NCBI GenBank assembly: GCA_937892865.1
Contig: CALBJG010000180.1
Coordinates: 1 to 7,111, forward strand
Length of the DNA: 7,111 nt
Source of the DNA: an uncultured Clostridia bacterium
GTDB lineage: Bacteria; Bacillota; Clostridia; Oscillospirales; Oscillospiraceae
Reading direction: 5' to 3'
The translations under genes and the position numbers were made by a program. This document shows positions 1 to 5,346 of this stretch, piece by piece; within the stretch, counting starts at the first letter, position 1, and each line of letters starts with the position of its first letter. The notes beneath the pieces were generated by a model. It saw only the letters and a list, made by a program, of their open reading frames with translations, ran no database searches and was not told the origin of the DNA.

Positions 1-8
1 AGTGGCAG

Positions 9-60
9 CGGTCGACAAAATCGAGGAAAAGCGTAAGCCCGAAGATTTTGTCGGGTACCG
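9..60. repeat. Imperfect inverted repeat, possible stem-loop at left edge
   Basis: CGACAAAATC at 13-22 is exactly complementary to GATTTTGTCG at 44-53. The pairing extends outward to CGGT (9-12) and ACCG (57-60) if three bases (54-56) bulge. The loop of 21 bases (23-43) shows no clear inner stem. All three forward frames are short or run through the downstream terminator, so no reading frame explains it. It could be a REP-like dispersed element, the 3' end of an RNA, or part of the 3' region of a gene cut by the window edge. The arms are seen directly; any role is inference. Confidence 0.4.
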
Positions 61-79
61 CAACAGGACACCCGGCACC

Positions 80-115
80 AAAAAATGGGATACCCCAACA
101 GGGTATCCCTTTTTT
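80..115. terminator. Bidirectional intrinsic terminator
   Basis: A perfect 9-bp stem, GGGATACCC (87-95) with GGGTATCCC (101-109), closes a 5-base loop. It is followed by six T on the plus strand (110-115) and preceded by an A run (80-85) that becomes a U tract on the minus strand. It lies 12 bases beyond the stop codon of the leftward GH43 gene, so it should end that transcript. It would equally stop a rightward transcript entering from outside the window. Confidence 0.85.
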
Positions 116-121
116 GCTTTG

Positions 122-991
122 CTAAGTTGCTTTTACCTGCAAATGTTTTCCCCGTACAACCACGCGGTTGCAGCAGATGTTTCTTAAGTAGTGGTTTTTA
201 CCGGTATCTCGCCGATGATAAATACAATATAACCGGTTCTTATAAATGGTAAGATTTCCGTGACCGGTTGCAACAATGCCCTTTTTCCTTTTGATGAGAA
301 TGTTATCTACACCGTCTTCTAACGGCTGAATATATGGGCCGGTTACGCGGTCTGCCCAAGCATAGCGTATGTTGTAGCGATAATCCCGGAAATCGTACAC
401 ACTGAAAGTCAGCAAATACTTACCTTTGTGCTTTGTCAGATCAGCGCCTTCACAGAAGATCCAGGGGTGATATGTACCGGGGTCTTCTGTCCGCTGGTCA
501 TAAAAAGCATCGGATAAATTGTGCATTTCGCCAACCAAATGCACATCCTCCGGAGAAAGGAATATCTCACTGATAAAGCACTTGCTGTTTCCAAAAAGCA
601 AATAAGTTTTCCCGTCATCGTCTTGAAACAGAGAGGGGTCAATGGTCTGTATGCCACAGGAGTTCCGGGGGAGAAGCGGCTTGCCCAAAATGTCGCGATA
701 TGTGCCCATCGGCGTATCACACACGGCTATACCGATTTGCCCTTCTGCGCAGAAAGCAAAATACCAATAGTCATTATATTTGATCAGTGAGGGCGCCCAG
801 GTGTCGGTCTTTGCCCAGGAGATATCCTCTGCCCGGAGAATGGTTTTCGGTTCGGACCAATGTTGCAGATCCCGGGAGTGGTGGATTTCAAAGATATTAG
901 CGGTTTCCGTTGTGGCAACCATATAGTAATCTTTACCGTCACGGTACACAAAGGGGTCAGCGTAATTACCGGGTATAATCGGATTTTTCAT
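122..991 (-). CDS. Glycoside hydrolase family 43-type protein (five-bladed beta-propeller glycosidase)
   Basis: The protein has 289 residues and no signal peptide, so it should act in the cytoplasm on short, imported glycosides. GH43 enzymes are inverting arabinofuranosidases, xylosidases and related exo-glycosidases. The family's three acidic positions are recognisable: Asp12 in NYADPFVYR (general base), Asp118 in QTIDPSLF (pKa modulator) and Glu181 in FCEGADL (general acid). Also present are the blade motif TWAPSL (64-69) and His244 in ATGHGNL, matching the pore histidine that often binds a metal. The length is near the minimum for a bare catalytic propeller, with no added beta-sandwich or carbohydrate-binding module. 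The ATG start follows AAAGGAGA (998-1005) at 6 bases. It is transcribed away from the MFS gene from a divergent promoter region and ends at the 80-115 hairpin. The fold is fairly sure; substrate (arabinoside, xyloside or galactoside) is not determined. Confidence 0.88.
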   Translation of the reverse strand: MKNPIIPGNYADPFVYRDGKDYYMVATTETANIFEIHHSRDLQHWSEPKTILRAEDISWAKTDTWAPSLIKYNDYWYFAFCAEGQIGIAVCDTPMGTYRDILGKPLLPRNSCGIQTIDPSLFQDDDGKTYLLFGNSKCFISEIFLSPEDVHLVGEMHNLSDAFYDQRTEDPGTYHPWIFCEGADLTKHKGKYLLTFSVYDFRDYRYNIRYAWADRVTGPYIQPLEDGVDNILIKRKKGIVATGHGNLTIYKNRLYCIYHRRDTGKNHYLRNICCNRVVVRGKHLQVKAT

Positions 992-1026
992 AACCTATCT
1001 CCTTTGCAGCATTGCAATTTAAGGCA

Positions 1027-1054
1027 ATTGTAACACGGCGGTTGGATTTGTCAA
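1027..1054 (-). promoter_or_regulatory. Predicted sigma-A promoter of the GH43 gene
   Basis: Read on the minus strand, TTGACA (1049-1054) is a perfect -35. A 16-base spacer separates it from TACAAT (1027-1032), a five-of-six -10. Transcription would start near 1020, giving a leader of about 28 bases that contains the ribosome site at 998-1005. A small inverted repeat, ATTGC (1011-1015) and GCAAT (1024-1028), straddles the expected start and touches the -10, so it could serve as an operator. That role is only a guess. Confidence 0.7.
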
Positions 1055-1065
1055 TAAAACACTGT

Positions 1066-1094
1066 TTGCCTTTTGCGTAAAATTGGAGTATAAT
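1066..1094 (+). promoter_or_regulatory. Predicted sigma-A promoter of the MFS-thioesterase operon
   Basis: TTGCCT (1066-1071), a 17-base spacer and a perfect TATAAT (1089-1094) form a strong housekeeping promoter. The expected start near 1101 leaves a leader of about 33 bases carrying AAGGAGG at 1121-1127. Its -35 lies only 11 bases from the -35 of the opposing GH43 promoter, so one regulator bound between them could affect both. Confidence 0.75.
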
Positions 1095-1120
1095 CCCAGT
1101 AAAATGACCGAACAAACAGA

Positions 1121-1127
1121 AAGGAGG
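1121..1127 (+). promoter_or_regulatory. Shine-Dalgarno that fixes the MFS start
   Basis: AAGGAGG sits 6 bases before the ATG at 1134. The same frame is open further upstream (a TTG at 1083 and an ATG at 1104), but those codons lie in or next to the -10 box and have no ribosome site. The start is therefore placed at 1134. Confidence 0.85.
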
Positions 1128-1133
1128 CAGAAG

Positions 1134-2378
1134 ATGAGCCGCAAACAAACCCTTTGGACAAGAAACTATACCAGTATTACCGCCGCATCCTTTTTGTCCA
1201 TCATTGGCGGTGAGGTTATGACGCTGCCTTTAAGCCTGCTGGTATTCGAACAGACCCAATCTACCGTCCTTTCTGCGATCATTACGATCTGCGGCGTCCT
1301 GCCGGATCTTTTGCTGTCTGTTTTGGCAGCGCCGTTTATCGATAAAGGCAATAAAAAGCGGTGGATCATATCTTTAGACCTTTTGATGGCCGCAATTTAT
1401 CTTTTTATGGGATTTTGGGTGGCAAATCACGATTTTCAATATATGCTCTACGTGGCGATGAGTTTGACAGTTGGCGTTATATCTGTGTTTTACCGTTTGG
1501 CGTATAGTGCCTGGTATCCGGATCTGATCCCCATTGGGATGGAGCAAAAAGGATACGCCGTCAGCGGTACGATCTATCCTATGGTCATTATCGTGATGTC
1601 GCCGGTGGCAACATTTCTCTACGAAAATGTCAGTATGTGCAATCTTTTTTATCTTGTGGCAGGGTTGACACTTGTTTCCGTTTTGATTGAAAGTTTGGTT
1701 CGGGAAGATAAAGAAAGAAACACAGAAAAGAAACCGGTGTATACATTCCACCAGTATAAGCAAGATATCAAAGAGGGCTTTGCCTACTTAAAAAAGGAAA
1801 AGGGTATACGCAATATCTATACCTATATGGCGATTACCGGCGGCGCAACAGATGGCACAAACATCGCGATCCAGGCCTATTATCAGACAAATGCACTGCT
1901 GTCTGTAACAATGCTCGGTTTTTTAAAGAGCGCAGAAATGGTGGGAAGATTCTTAAGCGGTTTGGTGCAGTATAAAGTTACGATCCCACCGAAAAAGCGT
2001 TACGGCGTAACAAAATTTGTTTATGCCGCTTATACTGTGGCAGATATGATTTTACTGTTTTCACCCTATCCGCTGATGCTTGTGAATCGCTTTGCCTGCG
2101 GCGCAATGGGAACGACCAGTGCAACAATCCGGGAAACTGCGGTACAGTCCTACCTGCCGGGGAATATCCGGGCAAGAGTCAATGCGCTGTTCAGTTCGCT
2201 GTTTTCTGTTGGCTGCATATTTTTTCAAATAATTGCAGGCGTTTTGGGCGATTTTTTGCCTTACCGGGCAGTGATTATTATTTTGGGCGTGATCGCATTG
2301 TTTGCTGTTTGGGTGTTTATCGTGATCCCCAGCGATGAAAACCGCAAAGTGTACGAAGCCCAGCGAACGAATGAGTAA
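1134..2378 (+). CDS. MFS transporter, DHA3-like (12 transmembrane helices)
   Basis: The protein has 414 residues and hydrophobic segments consistent with 12 membrane helices in two halves, split by a charged cytoplasmic loop at about 188-225. The N-terminal NYTSITAASFLSIIGGE stretch and the YSAWYPDLIP segment (124-133) are typical of the DHA3 group of the major facilitator superfamily, which holds macrolide and other drug/H+ antiporters and many uncharacterised carriers. The loop between helices 2 and 3, APFIDKGNKKRWI (66-78), corresponds to the conserved MFS motif A. Proton-driven export of a small amphipathic molecule is the family-based expectation; sugar uptake for the divergent GH43 enzyme is possible but less typical of this group. 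It heads a two-gene operon with the thioesterase, with 21 bases between stop and start. The substrate is unknown. Confidence 0.88.
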   Translation: MSRKQTLWTRNYTSITAASFLSIIGGEVMTLPLSLLVFEQTQSTVLSAIITICGVLPDLLLSVLAAPFIDKGNKKRWIISLDLLMAAIYLFMGFWVANHDFQYMLYVAMSLTVGVISVFYRLAYSAWYPDLIPIGMEQKGYAVSGTIYPMVIIVMSPVATFLYENVSMCNLFYLVAGLTLVSVLIESLVREDKERNTEKKPVYTFHQYKQDIKEGFAYLKKEKGIRNIYTYMAITGGATDGTNIAIQAYYQTNALLSVTMLGFLKSAEMVGRFLSGLVQYKVTIPPKKRYGVTKFVYAAYTVADMILLFSPYPLMLVNRFACGAMGTTSATIRETAVQSYLPGNIRARVNALFSSLFSVGCIFFQIIAGVLGDFLPYRAVIIILGVIALFAVWVFIVIPSDENRKVYEAQRTNE

Positions 2379-2384
2379 AAATCA

Positions 2385-2391
2385 AGAGGAG
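2385..2391 (+). promoter_or_regulatory. Shine-Dalgarno that fixes the thioesterase start
   Basis: AGAGGAG lies 8 bases before the ATG at 2400. An in-frame TTG at 2394 is only 2 bases away, too close for initiation, so the ATG is preferred. Confidence 0.75.
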
Positions 2392-2399
2392 ATTTGCAG

Positions 2400-2873
2400 A
2401 TGAGACAGATAAAACGCGTGGAAGACTCCTTGACAGAACAGCAGTATCTGGTCTGTCCTGCGCATATTAACCACTATGGCAGACTGTTTGGCGGGCAACT
2501 TTTGAAATGGATCGATGAACTGGCAGGCATCGTGGCGATCCGTCATTGTGGCAACACAGTAACAACGGCGGCTATTGACAATCTGCAGTTTCAAGCACCT
2601 GCTTATACCGGTGATATGATCGTTCTGCGGGGTATGGTGACCAGCGTGGGACGTTCTTCTATGGAAGTGCGAGTGGATACCTACCGGGAATCCTTAAGCG
2701 GAGACCGGGAGATGATCAACCGTGCGTATATCGATATGGTTTGCATCGACTGCAAAGGTCAGCCGAAAGAAGTGCCGGACTTGCTGATCGAAACAGAAGA
2801 ACAGCAAAAAGAGTATGATGCCGCCCAAAAGCGCAAACAGATGCGTAAACAGCGGCGTAAAGAGGGATTCTGA
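2400..2873 (+). CDS. Hotdog-fold acyl-CoA thioesterase (YciA/ACOT-like)
   Basis: The enzyme is predicted to hydrolyse acyl-CoA thioesters to free acid and CoA in the cytoplasm. It has 157 residues, the usual size for a single hotdog domain that assembles as dimers or hexamers. The signature HINHYGRLFGGQLLKWID (22-39) matches the conserved N-x-x-G-x-x-FGG-x-L-x(4)-D pattern of the YciA/BFIT group. Asn24 and Asp39 fall at the catalytic positions; Asp39 corresponds to the active-site Asp of E. coli YciA. The central helix is followed by strands around 54-66 and 73-98. Unlike YciA, it ends in a strongly basic tail, KRKQMRKQRRK (144-154), which may be disordered or bind RNA or membrane. It is co-transcribed with the MFS gene and followed by a terminator 4 bases after its stop. 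Acyl chain preference cannot be read from the sequence. Confidence 0.88.
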   Translation: MRQIKRVEDSLTEQQYLVCPAHINHYGRLFGGQLLKWIDELAGIVAIRHCGNTVTTAAIDNLQFQAPAYTGDMIVLRGMVTSVGRSSMEVRVDTYRESLSGDREMINRAYIDMVCIDCKGQPKEVPDLLIETEEQQKEYDAAQKRKQMRKQRRKEGF

Positions 2874-2877
2874 TACG

Positions 2878-2906
2878 AAAAGGACGCTCCTTTGGAGCGT
2901 CCTTTT
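2878..2906 (+). terminator. Intrinsic terminator of the MFS-thioesterase operon
   Basis: A perfect stem, GGACGCTCC (2882-2890) with GGAGCGTCC (2894-2902), closes a TTT loop. It extends to 13 bp by pairing AAAA (2878-2881) with TTTT (2903-2906), so the U tract is partly in the stem. It begins 4 bases after the thioesterase stop codon. Confidence 0.88.
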
Positions 2907-2950
2907 GCAGTGTTTATCGAATTCGGTGGGCAGGAGAATGAAATCCGATT

Positions 2951-2968
2951 GAAATATTGGAAATATTT
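2951..2968. repeat. AT-rich palindrome and 9-bp-period direct repeat upstream of the YwaF-like promoter
   Basis: AAATATT (2952-2958) and AATATTT (2962-2968) are perfect inverted arms around GGA. The same stretch also reads as GAAATATT twice, 9 bases apart (2951 and 2960). It ends about 25 bases upstream of the predicted -35, a place suited to an activator site or UP-type element. Such AT-rich repeats can occur by chance. Confidence 0.3.
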
Positions 2969-2992
2969 AGGAAAACCTTAAGAAACGACCGG

Positions 2993-3021
2993 TTGTAACA
3001 GTAATTTGTTTTTGTTATAAT
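2993..3021 (+). promoter_or_regulatory. Predicted sigma-A promoter of the YwaF-like gene
   Basis: TTGTAA (2993-2998) is separated by exactly 17 bases from a perfect TATAAT (3016-3021). A second -10-like TATAAA follows at 3025-3030. The expected start near 3028 gives a leader of about 25 bases. The preceding terminator at 2878-2906 makes this gene an independent transcription unit. Confidence 0.7.
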
Positions 3022-3040
3022 TTGTATAAAATAGGGTGAA

Positions 3041-3046
3041 AGGTGG
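3041..3046 (+). promoter_or_regulatory. Shine-Dalgarno that fixes a GTG start
   Basis: AGGTGG (within AAAGGTGGAG, 3039-3048) lies 7 bases before GTG at 3054. A GTG at 3036 in the same frame has no ribosome site and lies only about 8 bases past the expected transcription start, so 3054 is preferred. Confidence 0.7.
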
Positions 3047-3053
3047 AGAAAAA

Positions 3054-3821
3054 GTGGAATTATGGTCTGAAGCGCATCTGAAAACTTTGCTGCCGGCAAC
3101 CATTGTTATGCTTGTTGTTGCGGTAATATTACGGCTGACCATTGGAAAGAAACCGCTGCATATCCGTATGATCCCCATACAGATCATGGCGGTTGTGGTT
3201 GTTCTTTTGGAGATCGGCAAGCAGGTCACTTCTTTTTTAAACGGTTATGATCTGTACCACATTCCGCTGCACTATTGTTCTATGCTGATCTTTGCTTTGC
3301 CTGCTATGGCGTTTTATAAAGGCAAACACAGCGAAACAGTCCGGGCAGTTGCTGCATCCCTGTGTATGGCAATGACACTGCTGACACTGATCTATCCTTG
3401 CCTCATCTACAGCGCAGGCAATATTGAAAATTACTGGAACGGCTATTTGGACTTCCACACGGTAACATTCCATAATTTGATGATCTTTGCCACATTCTGC
3501 GTACTCGCCCTGGATATTTACACGCCCCAGCCTAAGGGAGAACAGCGGGCAGTGATCCTCTGCGTGAGCATTTTCTGCGTAATTTCTGCTACAATGGCGC
3601 AAGTTCTACAGACCAATTACGCAAATTATTACAGTTGCAATATCCCACCATTGGAATCTGTTCGATTGGCGGTGCAGGCAACAGCAGGATATGTGGCGGC
3701 GCAACTATTGTATGTGCTGATCGTATCGGTGCTGAATATTCTGTTTACCTTGCTTTCTTACTGGGCAAACCGGTTGGTTATCCGGTGCATCCACCCCAAA
3801 ATCAAAGAAAAAACCGCATAA
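3054..3821 (+). CDS. YwaF/TMEM164-like polytopic membrane protein
   Basis: The predicted inner-membrane protein has 255 residues from a GTG start. Roughly seven hydrophobic segments lie near 12-30, 40-59, 73-89, 98-118, 138-154, 166-185 and 205-235. The PLHYCSM segment (71-77), with His73 and Cys75 just inside the third helix, and HTVTFHN (135-141), with His135 and His140, resemble the conserved His/Cys positions of the bacterial YwaF (TIGR02206-type) family. That family is related to eukaryotic TMEM164, a reported lipid acyltransferase. Acyl transfer is therefore a family-based possibility, not something the sequence shows. The C-terminus is short and basic (KIKEKTA). It has its own promoter and terminator and converges with the araC-type gene, 31 bases separating the two stop codons. 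The family call rests on motif memory; function is unknown. Confidence 0.75.
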   Translation: MELWSEAHLKTLLPATIVMLVVAVILRLTIGKKPLHIRMIPIQIMAVVVVLLEIGKQVTSFLNGYDLYHIPLHYCSMLIFALPAMAFYKGKHSETVRAVAASLCMAMTLLTLIYPCLIYSAGNIENYWNGYLDFHTVTFHNLMIFATFCVLALDIYTPQPKGEQRAVILCVSIFCVISATMAQVLQTNYANYYSCNIPPLESVRLAVQATAGYVAAQLLYVLIVSVLNILFTLLSYWANRLVIRCIHPKIKEKTA

Positions 3822-3825
3822 AAGA

Positions 3826-3861
3826 AAGACTCGGAGGTTGCATCTCCGAGTCTTATTTTTT
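3826..3861. terminator. Bidirectional terminator shared by the YwaF-like and araC-type genes
   Basis: A perfect 11-bp stem, AAGACTCGGAG (3826-3836) with CTCCGAGTCTT (3844-3854), encloses a 7-base loop. ATTTTTT (3855-3861) gives the U tract on the plus strand. On the minus strand the stem is followed by TCTTTTA, a weaker tract. The stop codon of the araC-type gene (3853-3855) lies at the base of the stem, so on that strand the hairpin starts inside the stop codon. Confidence 0.85.
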
Positions 3862-4731
3862 GCGTTTTACACTGTTTGCGTATTCTGTAGGGGTCATACC
3901 GGTTTGCTTTTTGAAAACAGCGGAGAAATAGTGGATGCTGTCATATCCTACCGCCTCTGCGATCTGACTGAAATTCAACCGGTCTTTCCGTATCAGATTT
4001 TTGGCTTCTTTGATCCGTTCGTTTGTCAAATAGGTGATAACAGAAAATCCTACATCCTCCCGGAAAATGCGCTTGAGTTTGGTGACACTGATACAGTGAT
4101 CCCGGGCAAGCCGCTCCAATGTGATCTTTTCACTTAAATGCTCGCTGATATAAGCCTGGATCTGGGAGGCAAGGTTGGTCTGCAAATCTGTGGGGATCAG
4201 ACGGCGGTCAATACGAATGCTCCGGTTGCCACGGCAGGCGTAAATGAGCAGTTCTTCCAAACGGTTACAAATGATCTGCTGGCTTCCGTAGGGGACATCC
4301 TCTGTCTGCACCATTCGAACGGCGCCCGGCAGATTGTTAAAGTGGGCATATGTCTGTGAGGCTTCCCGGATAATGGCGGCCATACATTGCCGCTGTTCGG
4401 CATTGAGAATGATGATCTCGTCGCCAAAACTTTCCGGAATTGGCGAGTCAATAATAAATTCAATATCCACCACGCAGGCAGGCGCATCTTGATAGACCCG
4501 GCAGGTGTGGAATACATTCGGCTTACACAGCAGCATTTCTCCAGCTTTCAGCAGAAAAGTGCTGCCGTCCTGCTGAACTGCGATCTGCCCTTTGTCCACA
4601 TAAGTCAGTTCCCAGTAATCATGTGATTCACCGGCGAAGGAAAAGTTTTCCGGGAATTGATAGTAAGAAAGATTAGCAAGGGCGGTGACACGAAATGCCG
4701 GCACTGTCCTTTGCAGTTGATTCTCCGTCAT
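3853..4731 (-). CDS. AraC-family transcriptional regulator
   Basis: The protein has 292 residues, the usual length for two-domain AraC regulators. Residues of about 15-110 form a cupin-like ligand-binding domain, with the typical HDYWELTYVDKG (37-48) and LKAGEMLLCKPNVFH (61-75) strands. The C-terminal DNA-binding domain (about 186-287) has both helix-turn-helix units. The first is ITLERLARDHCISVTKLKRIF (203-223, split ITLERLARDH and CISVTKLKRIF). The second runs 252-284, with FSQIAEAVGYDSIHYFSAVF then KKQTGMTPTEY, the AraC signature. It probably controls the enzyme cluster just upstream in response to a small sugar-like ligand. It starts 29 bases after the GNAT stop, with no clear promoter between, so it is likely the last gene of that operon. 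Its ribosome site is one arm of a 13-bp inverted repeat (4678-4747). Family is certain; ligand and targets are inferred. Confidence 0.93.
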   Translation of the reverse strand: MTENQLQRTVPAFRVTALANLSYYQFPENFSFAGESHDYWELTYVDKGQIAVQQDGSTFLLKAGEMLLCKPNVFHTCRVYQDAPACVVDIEFIIDSPIPESFGDEIIILNAEQRQCMAAIIREASQTYAHFNNLPGAVRMVQTEDVPYGSQQIICNRLEELLIYACRGNRSIRIDRRLIPTDLQTNLASQIQAYISEHLSEKITLERLARDHCISVTKLKRIFREDVGFSVITYLTNERIKEAKNLIRKDRLNFSQIAEAVGYDSIHYFSAVFKKQTGMTPTEYANSVKRKK

Positions 4732-4747
4732 TTATGTCACCGCCCTT
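4678..4747 (-). promoter_or_regulatory. 13-bp inverted repeat sequestering the araC-type Shine-Dalgarno
   Basis: AAGGGCGGTGACA (plus strand 4678-4690) is repeated exactly, in inverted orientation, at 4735-4747. In the leftward transcript the upstream arm is the ribosome site itself: AAGGGCGGTGA, 5 bases before ATG. The downstream arm spans the last base of codon 14 to codon 18. Pairing would give a 13-bp stem with 8 G-C pairs and a 44-base loop that contains the start codon. Translation would be low until the stem is opened. Alternatives are a DNA operator pair for autoregulation or chance; the repeat itself is certain. Confidence 0.6.
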
Positions 4748-4760
4748 TCAGAAATTGTCT

Positions 4761-5336
4761 TTACAGAATCACGCCGGTGGGATCGCCTTCCATATCCAGC
4801 ATTTCCACACCGTGGATGTTGAGTTCGTCGCACAGCGCCTGCCAGCGCTCCTGCATATCGTCATCATATAACACCGGCTGGAAACCGGAGCGCAGATAAA
4901 CTTTTACAGCGCCTTTGCGAAAATCATCGGTATTGAGCCGCATGATCTTTGCTTCGCCTTCCTTGGCAAGTTTCTGAATTCCGTAAACTGTCATCGCATA
5001 GCCAAGGCCGTGTCCCCGGGATTCCGGCGCAGCAGCAACCATATGGAGCAAACCATCACCTTCCGGTAAAGTGAACGCAATGGTAGTCGCCACTGCTTTG
5101 CCACTGGGATCACAAATAAAATACAAGTCCCGTTCCGGCACCAAAGTTGGGAAAGCAGTGATGCAGGTGTCCCAGTTTTCCATAGACATATTATCCAAAA
5201 GACCGTGCTGACACAGTTCCAGCCATAATTGCTCTTCGCCGGGTTGGAAGAATCGAATGGAATAACCCGCTTCCAAGGTGAAATCGGGAATATTTTCCAG
5301 CTTGTGGATCATTTTCAATTTGGTTTTGTTTTCCAT
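4761..5336 (-). CDS. GNAT-family N-acetyltransferase
   Basis: The cytoplasmic protein has 191 residues and is predicted to transfer an acyl group from acetyl-CoA to an amine. GNAT motif A is clear: LHMVAAAPESRGHGLGYAMT (97-116), with the pyrophosphate-binding R-G-x-G-L-G loop at 107-112. Motif B follows as LNTDDFRKGAVKVYLRSGF (134-152), the usual Asn strand and Tyr helix. The first 25 residues (MENKTKLKMIHKLENIP and on) precede the core and are unassigned, and a C-terminal extension after 157 contains IHGVEML. The ATG at 5336 is preferred over an in-frame TTG at 5360, because GAGG (5345-5348) lies 8 bases before it and overlaps the preceding stop. Only 10 bases separate it from the amidohydrolase, so the two are probably translationally coupled. 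Substrate may be the amino sugar or amine processed by the cluster; that is inference. Confidence 0.85.
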   Translation of the reverse strand: MENKTKLKMIHKLENIPDFTLEAGYSIRFFQPGEEQLWLELCQHGLLDNMSMENWDTCITAFPTLVPERDLYFICDPSGKAVATTIAFTLPEGDGLLHMVAAAPESRGHGLGYAMTVYGIQKLAKEGEAKIMRLNTDDFRKGAVKVYLRSGFQPVLYDDDMQERWQALCDELNIHGVEMLDMEGDPTGVIL

Positions 5337-5346
5337 AGTAAAAACC

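Noticed and set aside
11..59. SalI-like GTCGAC (11-16) and KpnI-like GGTACC (54-59) sites suggesting a cloning junction
   Set aside because: Six-base sites are common, and nothing else in the window looks like vector sequence.
2..187. Rightward open frame of 61 codons at the left edge
   Set aside because: It reads straight through the bidirectional terminator and into the antisense of the GH43 C-terminus, and has no recognisable motif. A frame ending at 34-36 could be a gene tail, but 11 codons are too few to support one.
436..790. Open frames on both strands inside the GH43 gene
   Set aside because: They overlap a gene with clear catalytic motifs, lack ribosome sites and show no family features.
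3237..3602. Leftward 121-codon frame opposite the YwaF-like gene
   Set aside because: Cys- and His-rich composition typical of the reverse complement of membrane-protein codons; no ribosome site or motif.
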